Source of the DNA: DASSJM01 sp036280655
Lineage (GTDB): Bacteria; Actinomycetota; UBA4738; HRBIN12
Reading direction: 5' to 3'
DNA length: 64,000 nucleotides
Assembly: GCA_036280655.1 (NCBI GenBank)
Contig: DASUQI010000041.1
Location: forward strand, 62,001 to 126,000
Shown: positions 33,297 through 41,295 of the stretch, one piece after another
Numbering within the stretch: the stretch's first letter is position 1
Layout: every line of letters begins with the position of its first letter
Position numbers and translations under genes: made by a program
The notes under the pieces: generated by a model
What the model saw: only the letters and a program-made list of their open reading frames with translations
Database searches by the model: none
What the model was told of the DNA's origin: nothing

Positions 33297-34343
33297 ATGT
33301 CGGCCCTGCGCGTCCTCGGAGGCCTCTTCGCCGTCGCGTTCTTCGCCCTCGCGCTGGTCCGCTACCGGCGCCGCCGGATCAGCCGGCTGAACCTCATCTT
33401 CTCGACGCTGATCTCGGCGGTCGTGCTGCTCCTCGCGATCTCGCCGTCGCTATTCAACCCGCTGTTCGAGGTCTTCAACTTCGAGCCCGGGAGCGGGCAG
33501 CGGCTGACCGCGGTCCTGCTGTTCGCGGTCGCGCTGCTGTTCCTACTCGTGATCCGGATGCAGTCCGAGGTGGACACGAACGAGCGGAACATGCGGCTGC
33601 TCGTCGAGTCGCTCGGCCAGGCGGCGTTCGACTGGGACGCCGCCGCCGCCCTACCCGAGGGCAAGCGGATCGTCGTCGTCTCGCCGGCGTTCAACGAGGC
33701 CGAGAACGTGGGCCCGGTGCTCGAGGCGATGCCGCGCGAGCTCGACGGGTACCAGGTCGTGCCGATCGTGATCGACGACGCGTCGGACGACGGGACGCCC
33801 GAAGCCGCGCGGGATGCCGGCGCGCTCGTCGCGAGCCTGCCGATCCGTCGTGGCGGCGGCCTCGCGCTCCGCGTCGGCTACGACATCTCGCTCAAGCTCG
33901 GCGCCGACATCGTCGTGACGCTCGACGCGGACGGGCAGCACCAGCCCGAGGAGATCCCGACGCTCGTCGCGCCGATCATCGAGGGCCGCGCCGACCACGT
34001 GAACGGCTCGAGGATGCTCGGCGACTTCGAGAGCGACGGCGTGATCCGCCACGCCGGCGTCCACGTCTTCTCGCGCCTCGTGACGATCCTCACGGGCCAG
34101 CGCGTCACCGACATCTCCAGCGGCTACCGCGCGACCCGCGCGGACACGCTCCACCGGCTGATCCTCGAGCAGGACCAGTTCTGGACCTCGGAGGTCACGA
34201 TCGAGGCGCTCCGGCAGAAGGCGCGGGTCGTCGAGGTGCCGGTGACGTTCCTCACACGGCGCGGCGGCGAGTCGAAGAAGCCCAAGTCGCTGCGCTACGG
34301 CTGGAACTTCTCGAAGGCGATCGTCAAGACCTGGCTGCGCTGA
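33297..34343 (+). CDS. DUF2304 + family 2 glycosyltransferase
   Basis: A 348-residue fusion. The N-terminal ~105 residues hold three hydrophobic segments of the DUF2304 type. The rest is a GT2 domain with VVVSPAFNEAENVGPVL, VIDDASDDGTPEAA and the metal-binding TLDADGQHQPEEIP, then GSRMLG and a DPM-like tail with QFWTSEVTIEA. It probably transfers a sugar from a nucleotide donor to a polyprenyl phosphate. Starts 12 bases after sqdB. Its 3' end overlaps the convergent psuG by 20 bases. Confidence 0.87.
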   Translation: MSALRVLGGLFAVAFFALALVRYRRRRISRLNLIFSTLISAVVLLLAISPSLFNPLFEVFNFEPGSGQRLTAVLLFAVALLFLLVIRMQSEVDTNERNMRLLVESLGQAAFDWDAAAALPEGKRIVVVSPAFNEAENVGPVLEAMPRELDGYQVVPIVIDDASDDGTPEAARDAGALVASLPIRRGGGLALRVGYDISLKLGADIVVTLDADGQHQPEEIPTLVAPIIEGRADHVNGSRMLGDFESDGVIRHAGVHVFSRLVTILTGQRVTDISSGYRATRADTLHRLILEQDQFWTSEVTIEALRQKARVVEVPVTFLTRRGGESKKPKSLRYGWNFSKAIVKTWLR

Positions 34344-35226
34344 CCGCGGCCGCCACCTCGCCCGCCAGCCGCGCGTTCGACTCGAGCAGCGCGAGGTTCG
34401 CCTCGAGGCTCGCGCCGCCGGTGCGTTCGGCCAGGCACGACAGGAGGAACGGCGTCACGGCCTTGCCGCGGACGCCGGCCTCGGCCGCCTTCGCCTCGCA
34501 CGCGCGGACCGCGTCGGCGACCTCGCGCTCGTCCATCGCGAACGCCTCGGGCACCGGGTTGCAGAGCAGGACCGCAGCCTTGCCGACCTCGGCGATCGCG
34601 CGCACGAGTTTGGCCGCCTGCGCCGGGTCGTCGACGGAGTGCTCGAGGTCGATCGGCGCCTCCGTGACCAGGAAGAACGGCAGCCGGTCGCACCGGTACC
34701 CGACGACGCCGACGCCGAGCTCGTCGAGCCGTTCGACCGTCGCGAACGGGTCCACGATCGACTTCGCCCCGGAGCACACGACGAGGACCGGCGTCCGGGC
34801 GAGCTCGAGTAGGTCGGCCGAGACATCGCCCGTGCCCGAGTGCACGCCGCCGATGCCTCCGGTCGCCGAGACCGCGACGCCGGCCCGGTGCGCCGCCCAG
34901 ATCGTGCTCGAGACCGTCGTGGCGCCCATCACGCCCGAGGCGATCGCGAACGGGAGGTCGCGGCGCGCGACCTTGTCCGCGTGTCCGGGCTGGGCGAACA
35001 CGTTGAGATCCTCGTCCGAAAGGCCCACGACGACCTCGCCGCTTGTGAGACCGGTCCAGGCCGGCACGGCGCCCGCCTCTCGGACCGCGCCGCCCATCCG
35101 CTCGATGCATTCCGCGTTTCGGGGCACCGGCAGCCCCTGGGCGATGACGCTGGTTTCGAGGGCCACGACCGCCCGGCCGGCGGCGAGCGCGTCGGCGACC
35201 TCGTCCGACGGTCGGATCGCGCTCAC
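34324..35226 (-). CDS. psuG: Pseudouridine-5'-phosphate glycosidase
   Basis: Cleaves pseudouridine 5'-phosphate to uracil and ribose 5-phosphate. The 300-residue protein shows VALETSVIAQGLPVPRN, TGLTSGEVVVGL, the catalytic region ATGGIGGVHSG, VVCSGAKSIVD and the C-terminal VTPFLLSCLAERTGG motif. GTG 35226 overlaps the kinase stop as GTGA. With the upstream PfkB kinase this forms the two-step psuK-psuG pathway for pseudouridine breakdown. Confidence 0.94.
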   Translation of the reverse strand: MSAIRPSDEVADALAAGRAVVALETSVIAQGLPVPRNAECIERMGGAVREAGAVPAWTGLTSGEVVVGLSDEDLNVFAQPGHADKVARRDLPFAIASGVMGATTVSSTIWAAHRAGVAVSATGGIGGVHSGTGDVSADLLELARTPVLVVCSGAKSIVDPFATVERLDELGVGVVGYRCDRLPFFLVTEAPIDLEHSVDDPAQAAKLVRAIAEVGKAAVLLCNPVPEAFAMDEREVADAVRACEAKAAEAGVRGKAVTPFLLSCLAERTGGASLEANLALLESNARLAGEVAAAVSAARS

Positions 35227-36098
35227 GGACGCGGCCGCTCCGGCCAGGTCTCGTAGCTCATCGCGACCCTCGCGCCGGCTCGGCACGCGGCGGCGAGCGC
35301 GTCGCCCGGCGACCGCCCCTTCGCGAGCGAGGCCAGCAGCACGCCGTTGAACGCGTCGCCCGATCCCGTCGGGTCCTTCTCCTCGACCGGATCGGGCGAC
35401 ATGCGGATCACGAGCCCCTCCCACGAGATCACCGCGCCGTCCTCGCCGAGCTTCACGCACGCGATCGGGTACCGGCCGGCGAGCGCGTCGGCGGCGTCCT
35501 CGCCGCGCACCCCCGTCAGCTCCTCGGCCTCGCGTCCGTTCGCGAGGATCATCGTCGCCGGCTGCGTGACCTCGAAGAAGCGGTCGTTCCCCATCGCGCG
35601 GACCATCGGCCACGACGCCGCGTCGACCGCGACGAACCGCGCCCGCGCCCGCCCGAGCGCCGCGCGGCCGGCGGCCTCCGTCGGCTCGTAGAGCAGCGTG
35701 TAGCCGGACACGAGCACGGCCCCGGCCTCGATCGTGTCCGGCAGGTCTTCGGGCGACAGCAGCCCGCCGGCGCCGCGGTCGGCGACCATCGAGCGCTCGC
35801 GCGGCTCATGCACGACGAGCATCGAGCCGGTATCCGCCGCGCCGTCGGCGGCGAGCGCGGGCTCGACGCCCCGCGCGATCAGCTCCTCGCGCAGGAGCGC
35901 CCCCGCGACGTCCGAGCCGATCCGACCGTGGACCCGGGCCTTCGCGCCGGCTTCGACCGCCCACACCGCGGCGTTCGCGGCGCTGCCGCCCGGCCGGACG
36001 AGGACGCGCCCGTGGACGTCGCCGCCCTCCTCGAGCCCCGCCGCCTCGACCCGGACGTCGATCATCACGTCGCCGACGGTCACCACGTCCATCGCCAT
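35223..36098 (-). CDS. psuK: PfkB-family kinase, likely pseudouridine kinase
   Basis: A 291-residue ribokinase-fold protein: TVGDVMIDVRVEA, the di-glycine region RPGGSAANAAVWA, HGRIGSDVAG and the active-site motif DPTGSGDAFNGVLL. Its 4-base overlap with psuG makes pseudouridine the likely substrate. ATG 36098 (or 36092) lies eight bases after TAGGCT with no ribosome-binding site, fitting the leaderless pattern. A longer open frame upstream crosses the divergent acetyltransferase promoter and is not used. Confidence 0.88.
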   Translation of the reverse strand: MAMDVVTVGDVMIDVRVEAAGLEEGGDVHGRVLVRPGGSAANAAVWAVEAGAKARVHGRIGSDVAGALLREELIARGVEPALAADGAADTGSMLVVHEPRERSMVADRGAGGLLSPEDLPDTIEAGAVLVSGYTLLYEPTEAAGRAALGRARARFVAVDAASWPMVRAMGNDRFFEVTQPATMILANGREAEELTGVRGEDAADALAGRYPIACVKLGEDGAVISWEGLVIRMSPDPVEEKDPTGSGDAFNGVLLASLAKGRSPGDALAAACRAGARVAMSYETWPERPRP

Positions 36099-36106
36099 CG
36101 CGGGGG

Positions 36107-36123
36107 AGCCTACCGGGTACCGT
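36107..36123. promoter_or_regulatory. Divergent leaderless -10 elements between psuK and the acetyltransferase
   Basis: TAGGCT on the minus strand (36107-36112) is eight bases before the psuK ATG. TACCGT on the plus strand (36118-36123) is eight bases before the acetyltransferase ATG. The two genes are separated by only 33 bases, so both messages would be nearly or fully leaderless. No -35 boxes are evident. Confidence 0.4.
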
Positions 36124-36131
36124 TGGCGCGG

Positions 36132-36692
36132 ATGAGGCCACGTGCGATCGAACGAGGCGAGCGTGTGCATTTGCGGCATCCGTGTCCCGACGACGAGGAC
36201 CCGTTCATCGCCGCGGTGCGTGCGAGCCGGCGGCTCCACCGGCCGTGGGCGCAACTGCCGGACTCACCGTCGGCGTTCGCGACGCTCATCCAGCGACAGG
36301 ACCTCCCCAGCGAGATGGTCTACCTGATCTGCCTGAACGAGGACGGCGCGCTCGTCGGCATGGCGAACCTCGGACAGATCTTCTTCGGGCATCTCCGGGG
36401 CGCGTACCTCGGCTACTCCGCGTTCGTGCCGCACGACGGCCGCGGCCTGATGTCCGAGGGCGTCCGCCTCGTGCTGCGCCAAGCGTTCGGTCCGATCGGG
36501 CTGCACCGCGTCGAGGCGAACGTGCAGCCCGAGAACACGCGCTCGATCGCGCTCGTCGAGCGACTCGGGTTCCGGCGCGAGGGCTACTCGCCCAAGTACC
36601 TGAAGATCGGCGGCCGGTGGCGCGACCACGTGCGCTACGCGATCCTCGCCGAGGAGTTCTTCGCGGCCGAGGGCGGACGCCGGGCGCGCTAG
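36132..36692 (+). CDS. GNAT N-acetyltransferase (RimJ/RimL type)
   Basis: A 186-residue acetyltransferase: LRHPCPDDEDPFIAAVRASR at the N-terminus, VGMANLGQIFFGHLRGAYLGY, VPHDGRGLMSEGVRLVL (acetyl-CoA loop region) and the typical HRVEANVQPENTRSIALVERLGFRREG. This is the RimJ/RimL-like group that acetylates N-terminal amines of ribosomal or other proteins. Substrate not known. Confidence 0.9.
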   Translation: MRPRAIERGERVHLRHPCPDDEDPFIAAVRASRRLHRPWAQLPDSPSAFATLIQRQDLPSEMVYLICLNEDGALVGMANLGQIFFGHLRGAYLGYSAFVPHDGRGLMSEGVRLVLRQAFGPIGLHRVEANVQPENTRSIALVERLGFRREGYSPKYLKIGGRWRDHVRYAILAEEFFAAEGGRRAR

Positions 36693-37766
36693 CTAGCCGG
36701 CCTCGGCGATGCCGGCGGCCTCCGCGGCCCACGCGCCGAACGCGCCCCAGAACGGATCGAGCCCCGGATGCCCGAGCGGTCGCTCACCGTCGTCGCTCGC
36801 GAGGACCGTCCCGTCCGAAGCGGGCGTCACCTCGCCGACGATCGCCGCCTCGACGTCCGCGTCCGCGAGCGCCGCGACGAACGCGTCCGCGCGGCCCGGC
36901 ACGACGGTGGCGATCAACGTCCCCTCGCTGATCGACGTGTACGGGTCCATCCCCACGTGCTCGCAGACCTCCCGCACCTCGGGCCGGACCGGGATCGCAG
37001 CCCGGTCGATCCGCAACCCCGCGTTCGATGCGGCCGCGACCTCGGTGAGGCCGCCCAACACGCCGCCCTCGGTCGCGTCGTGCATCGAGGTCACGCCCGC
37101 GTCGCGGAGGCCGAACTCCCGGGCGACCGTAGCCTCGGGGACGACGGTCATCCGCTCGAAGAGGGCGTCGGCCGCCTTCACGACGTCGCCTCCGATGCCC
37201 CTCGCGAGCCGGTCGGGGAAGGTCGCGGCGAACAGCGCGGTCGCCTCGATCGCGGCGCCCTTCGTCACCACCACGGCGTCGCCCACGCGGGCCATCGCCG
37301 GCGTCACGAACCGATCCTCGGGCCCAGACGCCATGCACACCGCGCCACCGACCATCGGCCACGTGCACCCGTCGTACCGGGCGGTGTGGCCGGTCACGAC
37401 GGCCAGGCCGATCCCCGCGCATGCGCGGTGGAATGCGTCCCAGAGCTCGGTGAGCTCGGCGTCGGTGATCTCGGGCGGCAGGTTGAGGTCGACGGCTATC
37501 CAGCGCAGCGGCAGCCCGCTCGTCGCCGCGTCCGAGGCCAGGATGTGGACCGCGAACCACGCGGCCCGTTCCCAGCCGTAGGCCGGGACGATGAAGACCG
37601 GGTCGGCCGTGACCGCCATCGCGACGCCGGCGGCGATGCGCACCACACCGACGTCGACGCCGTGCTGCGGACCGACGAGCACGTCGTCGTCGGCCGCGCC
37701 GAGCCGACGGAGGATCACCTGCTCGAACAGCTCCCTCGTGGCCTTGCCCGTCCGCTGCTCCGTCAT
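36693..37766 (-). CDS. AIR synthase-fold (HypE/ThiL-like) protein
   Basis: A 357-residue PurM/HypE/ThiL superfamily protein. It has an N-terminal VGPQHGVDVGVVRI nucleotide-binding strand, VTADPVFIVPAYGWERAAWFAV, GHTARYDGC, and a C-terminal half with MHDATEGGVLGGL and TSISEGTLIATV, which are HypE-like ATP-pocket motifs. ATG 37766 overlaps the thiE stop as ATGA, so it sits under the same TPP riboswitch. A kinase step in thiamine diphosphate synthesis is an attractive inference; hydrogenase genes that would suggest true HypE are absent. Confidence 0.85.
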   Translation of the reverse strand: MTEQRTGKATRELFEQVILRRLGAADDDVLVGPQHGVDVGVVRIAAGVAMAVTADPVFIVPAYGWERAAWFAVHILASDAATSGLPLRWIAVDLNLPPEITDAELTELWDAFHRACAGIGLAVVTGHTARYDGCTWPMVGGAVCMASGPEDRFVTPAMARVGDAVVVTKGAAIEATALFAATFPDRLARGIGGDVVKAADALFERMTVVPEATVAREFGLRDAGVTSMHDATEGGVLGGLTEVAAASNAGLRIDRAAIPVRPEVREVCEHVGMDPYTSISEGTLIATVVPGRADAFVAALADADVEAAIVGEVTPASDGTVLASDDGERPLGHPGLDPFWGAFGAWAAEAAGIAEAG

Positions 37767-38395
37767 CGCTGCTCCTTCATCCATCCGCTCACGTTCTCGA
37801 CGAGCTCCCGCACGGCCGCGTCCATGTCCTCCGCGGCCCCAACCGCCGAAACGACGGCGACGCCCGCCGCGCCCGAGTCGAGGACCTCGGTCGCGTTCGA
37901 CGCCGAGACCCCGCCGATGCCAACGACGGGCAACGAGGTCGCGCGCGCGACGGCCGCGAGCCCCTCGAGCCCCAGCGGCTCCGCCTCGGGCTTCGTCGCG
38001 GTCGCCCACACCGTGACGCCGAGGTAGTCGGCGCCGAACGCCGCCGCCCGCCGGGCCTCCTCCGGCGTCGACACGCTCACCCCGAGCAGCCGGTCGCCGA
38101 TCCGCGCTCGGACGAGCTCCGGACCGTCGCCCTGGCCGACGTGGACCCCGGCGGCGCCCGACGCGACCGCGACCTCGACGCGGTCGTTCACGATCGGCAG
38201 CGTCGGGGAGCCTTCGCTTGCCTCCACCACGGCGCGCGCGAGCCCCTCGAGCTCGGCGTCCGCGAGCTCGGGCGCGCGGACCTGCACGACGTTGGCGCCG
38301 CCGGCGATCGCCGCCCGGGCGACCTCGAGATGCCCGCGCCCCGGCACGACACCGCTCGAGGTGAGCACGACGACGCCCACCGCGTCGGGGTCCAT
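37763..38395 (-). CDS. thiE: Thiamine-phosphate synthase
   Basis: Joins HMP-pyrophosphate and thiazole phosphate to thiamine phosphate. The 210-residue TIM-barrel protein shows VVQVRAPELADAE, the pyrophosphate-binding PIVNDRVEVAVASGAAGVHVGQ, GVSVSTPEEA and VVGIGGVSASNA. ATG 38395 was chosen because the upstream in-frame ATG at 38422 is the conserved UAAUGCC segment of the riboswitch. First gene of a two-gene operon with the AIR-synthase-fold gene. Confidence 0.93.
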   Translation of the reverse strand: MDPDAVGVVVLTSSGVVPGRGHLEVARAAIAGGANVVQVRAPELADAELEGLARAVVEASEGSPTLPIVNDRVEVAVASGAAGVHVGQGDGPELVRARIGDRLLGVSVSTPEEARRAAAFGADYLGVTVWATATKPEAEPLGLEGLAAVARATSLPVVGIGGVSASNATEVLDSGAAGVAVVSAVGAAEDMDAAVRELVENVSGWMKEQR

Positions 38396-38404
38396 TCGCG
38401 CATC

Positions 38405-38500
38405 GCCTCCCTCCGCCGGCATTACCCGGTTCAGGTTCGTCGGGTCGCCGCCACCGTCTGACGGCCTCTCAGCCCGGTCGCCCGAGCTCCCCGGTGTTCC
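38405..38500 (-). promoter_or_regulatory. TPP (THI-box) riboswitch
   Basis: On the minus strand the conserved thiamine-diphosphate aptamer elements appear in order: ACACCGGGGAGC, GGGCTGAGAGG, ACCCGACGAACCTGAACC, GGGTAATGCCGGCGGAGGGA. The helices close as expected and the element ends about 10 bases before the thiE start. The ribosome-binding GGAGG lies at the 3' end of the aptamer, which suggests control of translation initiation when thiamine diphosphate is bound. Confidence 0.95.
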
Positions 38501-38524
38501 CCTCGAGGATAGCCAACCGCGCGC

Positions 38525-39253
38525 TCAACGCGCCGACGCCTGCTGCCGCGCAACCCGCAGCTCGCGCCGGACCCGCTTCCAGTCGCTCCGGCGCGTGGAG
38601 ATGAACACGTCGGTCCCGATGATGAACAACTCGTACCCAACGATGAACCAGGCGGCCCACGCGGGCGCGACGGAGGCAGGCCAGAACGAGAGCGCAACGA
38701 GCGGGCCGAGCTTGCTCGCGATCGCGCCCGACGCATGCATCCACGCCCGGCCCTCCGGCGACGCGAGCAGGTACGAGCGGTAGTCGATCTTGATCCCGGG
38801 GAACGGCGGCATCGGCCGCAGGAAGTAGCAGGTGAACCCGATCCCGGTCATCCGTCCCACGAGCCAGTGCGCGAGCGAGTGCGGCGCGGCCGACCAGTCG
38901 AGCGCGGCGAACACCAGGGCGAGCCCGGCGACCGTCTCGTCCTGGGTCCGCAGCGCGAACACGATAGCGACGACGCCGAGGAGGGTGGCGCCGAGGAGCA
39001 CCGCGTTGCCGAACCACACCGGCACGCGGATCCGCACGCTGGCCTCGAACGCCTTCCGGTCGATCCGCCCGGCCTGCTCCGCCCAGTGGGCCGAGAGCGC
39101 CCGATCCGCCTTCACCCCGGCGAGGAGTTGCCAGAACCCGAGCCTGCCGAGATCGGTTTCCCCCGCGTCCACGGCCGCCTCGATCCGGTCGAACGCCGCC
39201 GGGAACGCCTCCGGCTCGGCCGTCGCCCGGTCCGGCCGTTCGCCCGTGCTCAC
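38525..39253 (-). CDS. Membrane protein with degenerate site-2-protease-like motif
   Basis: A 242-residue protein with a soluble N-terminal 75 residues and about four membrane segments. The sequence PHSLAHWLVGR (His125, His129) resembles the M50 zinc site HExxH but the catalytic glutamate is serine. A later PEGRAWMHASGAIASKLGPL resembles the second conserved region of M50-type membrane proteases. A catalytically dead rhomboid/M50-like scaffold is the cautious reading. GTG 39253 chosen; the open frame continues upstream without recognisable sequence. Confidence 0.72.
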   Translation of the reverse strand: MSTGERPDRATAEPEAFPAAFDRIEAAVDAGETDLGRLGFWQLLAGVKADRALSAHWAEQAGRIDRKAFEASVRIRVPVWFGNAVLLGATLLGVVAIVFALRTQDETVAGLALVFAALDWSAAPHSLAHWLVGRMTGIGFTCYFLRPMPPFPGIKIDYRSYLLASPEGRAWMHASGAIASKLGPLVALSFWPASVAPAWAAWFIVGYELFIIGTDVFISTRRSDWKRVRRELRVARQQASAR

Positions 39254-39285
39254 CGGGCTTCCGGGGTTGACGGCCGTCCTGCCCC

Positions 39286-39291
39286 TAGAAT
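39286..39291 (+). promoter_or_regulatory. Possible -10 (TAGAAT) for the PASTA kinase gene
   Basis: TAGAAT on the plus strand about 70 bases before the ATC start of pknB. A TTGACG hexamer (39267-39272) is present but only 13 bases upstream, too close for a standard promoter, so only the -10 is proposed. Confidence 0.35.
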
Positions 39292-39360
39292 GGGCGCTCG
39301 GATGCGCCGCAGGCCCCCGGACGTCCGCCCGAGCGTCAGCCCGCAACGGGAGGAGCGAGC

Positions 39361-41256
39361 ATCTCGAAGAGCACGACCCACGAGCGGTTCGGCCGCGCGG
39401 ACCTCGCGTTCACGCTGAACACGCTGGCAGGCCGGTACCACGTCGTCGATCGTATCGCCGCCGGCGGCATGGGCGAGGTCTTCCTCTCGCACGACGCCGT
39501 GCTCGACCGGCGCGTCGCGATCAAGGTCCTGCACCGGAACCTCGCGGGCGACGCCGGCTTCGTCGAGCGCTTCCGGCGCGAGGCCAGGGCCGCCGCCAAC
39601 CTCAACCACCCGAACATCGTCGCCGTCCACGACTGGGGCTCGGTCGACGGCATCTACTACATGGTGATGGAGTACGTCGCGGGCCGGAGCGTCCGCGAGA
39701 TCCTGAACGAGGAGGGACTGCTCGCGTCCGCGCAGGCGACCGACGTGCTGTCGCAGACGCTGGCGGCCCTCGGGCACGCGCACCGGCAGGGCATCGTGCA
39801 CCGCGACATGAAACCCGAGAACCTGATGGTGACCCGCGACGGCGACGTGAAGGTCGCCGACTTCGGGCTCGCGCGCGCGTACGCCGATGCGCAGATCACC
39901 GAGGCGGGGACCGTAACCGGCACCGTGCAGTACCTCTCGCCCGAACAGCTCCGCGGCGAGCCGGCGGACCCGCGGACCGACCTGTACTCGCTCGGGGTCG
40001 TGGCGTTCGAGCTGCTGACCGGGCGCCTGCCGTTCACCGGCGAGACGCCGATGGCGATCGCCTACAAGCACCTGCACGACCGCGTCCCCGTACCATCGAC
40101 GAAGAACCCGGCGGTGCCTGCCTCGCTCGACGGCTGGGTGGCCTCGGTGACCGAGCCGGAGCGCGAGCTCCGACCCGAGTCGGCCGCTGAGGCGCGTCGC
40201 GACCTCGAGGCCGAGACCAGGGATCTGCCGCCGGCCGCGCCGCTCGCGTCGCTGGTGCCCGAGATCGCGGTGATCCCACCCGGTCCCCTCGTCGACGACC
40301 CGGAGGTCGACGTGGATCCCGGACGGGCGAACACCGTCACGATCAAGCGTCCGGAGACCAGCGGTAAGCGCGGCCGCGTGAAGTGGTTCCTCGCCGTGCT
40401 GTTCGGGCTCGGCGCGCTCGCCGCCGGCGCGTGGGCCGCGTGGTCCTACCTGATCCCCCACGAGGCCGAGATCCCCACGGTCGTCGGCCTGCACCGGGAC
40501 GAGGCGCAGGCGACGCTCGAGGACACCGGCTTCGTCGTCCGGTTCGGCGACGGGCAGCACTCGATGAAGGTTGGCCAGGACCGCGTGATCCAGGTCCGTC
40601 CGGAGGAGGGAACGGTCCTCGAGCAGGGCGAGCGGGTCACGCTCGTGCTCTCGCTCGGCCCGCCGCCGGTCGATGTGCCGAACCTCGTCGGCAAGGAGTT
40701 CGCGCAGGCGAAGGAGCTGCTCCGGGGGGCGAACCTGAAGGTCGGCGAGGTCGCCCGCGCGTACAACGAGTCGTTCGAGGTGGACCGCGTGATCCGGCAG
40801 AGCGTGCGGGGCGGCTCGCAGGCGCCGCAGGGCAGCGAGGTGAAGCTCGTCGTGAGTCGCGGCCCCGCGCCGAAACCCGTCCCGGACGTGGTCGGGCTGG
40901 CCGCGGAGCGGGCCACGGAGCGGCTCGAGGACACGGGCTTCGTCGTGTCCGCCGACAGCGAGTACTCGCGCAAGGTCGACGAGGGCAAGGTCATCTCGCA
41001 GAGGCCGCGCTCCGGCAACGAGCTGCAGCCCGGGAGCACGGTCTCGATCGTCGTCTCGCTCGGGCCGCCGGAGTTCCCCATGCCGAACGTGGTCGGGATG
41101 GGGCGCGACGCGGCGGTCGCCGAGCTGCGCGCGCTCGGGCTGCTCGTCGACGTGGCGATCGTGCCGGGACACGACGGCGGCCAGGTGGTCTTCCAGGAGC
41201 CCTCGGCGGGCACGATCGTCGAGGTCGGCGACACCGTCTCGATCTACGTCGCGTAG
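39361..41256 (+). CDS. pknB: PASTA-domain Ser/Thr protein kinase (PknB type), apparent ATC start
   Basis: Membrane kinase sensing peptidoglycan fragments. From ATC 39361 the 631-residue product has a complete kinase domain: glycine loop IAAGGMGEVF, K55 in VAIKVL, HRD at 147-149, DFG at 167-169, GTVQYLSPEQL activation loop. One membrane segment (about 342-363) and four PASTA repeats follow (PTVVGL, PNLVGK, PDVVGL, PNVVGM starts). No ATG, GTG or TTG is in frame between the upstream TAG (39286) and the ATG at 39469, which lies inside the glycine loop. AGGAG is five bases before the ATC. Confidence 0.9.
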   Translation: MSKSTTHERFGRADLAFTLNTLAGRYHVVDRIAAGGMGEVFLSHDAVLDRRVAIKVLHRNLAGDAGFVERFRREARAAANLNHPNIVAVHDWGSVDGIYYMVMEYVAGRSVREILNEEGLLASAQATDVLSQTLAALGHAHRQGIVHRDMKPENLMVTRDGDVKVADFGLARAYADAQITEAGTVTGTVQYLSPEQLRGEPADPRTDLYSLGVVAFELLTGRLPFTGETPMAIAYKHLHDRVPVPSTKNPAVPASLDGWVASVTEPERELRPESAAEARRDLEAETRDLPPAAPLASLVPEIAVIPPGPLVDDPEVDVDPGRANTVTIKRPETSGKRGRVKWFLAVLFGLGALAAGAWAAWSYLIPHEAEIPTVVGLHRDEAQATLEDTGFVVRFGDGQHSMKVGQDRVIQVRPEEGTVLEQGERVTLVLSLGPPPVDVPNLVGKEFAQAKELLRGANLKVGEVARAYNESFEVDRVIRQSVRGGSQAPQGSEVKLVVSRGPAPKPVPDVVGLAAERATERLEDTGFVVSADSEYSRKVDEGKVISQRPRSGNELQPGSTVSIVVSLGPPEFPMPNVVGMGRDAAVAELRALGLLVDVAIVPGHDGGQVVFQEPSAGTIVEVGDTVSIYVA

Positions 41257-41295
41257 GGTTCGCCCCGTGCGGGCACCCGGTCGTTCGGACGTTCC

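Noticed and set aside
38396..38422. ATG at 38422 as the thiE start
   Set aside because: It is the conserved UAAUGCC part of the TPP aptamer; ATG 38395 gives a normal ThiE.
39469..39471. ATG 39469 as the pknB start
   Set aside because: It would remove the first kinase strand and half of the glycine loop.
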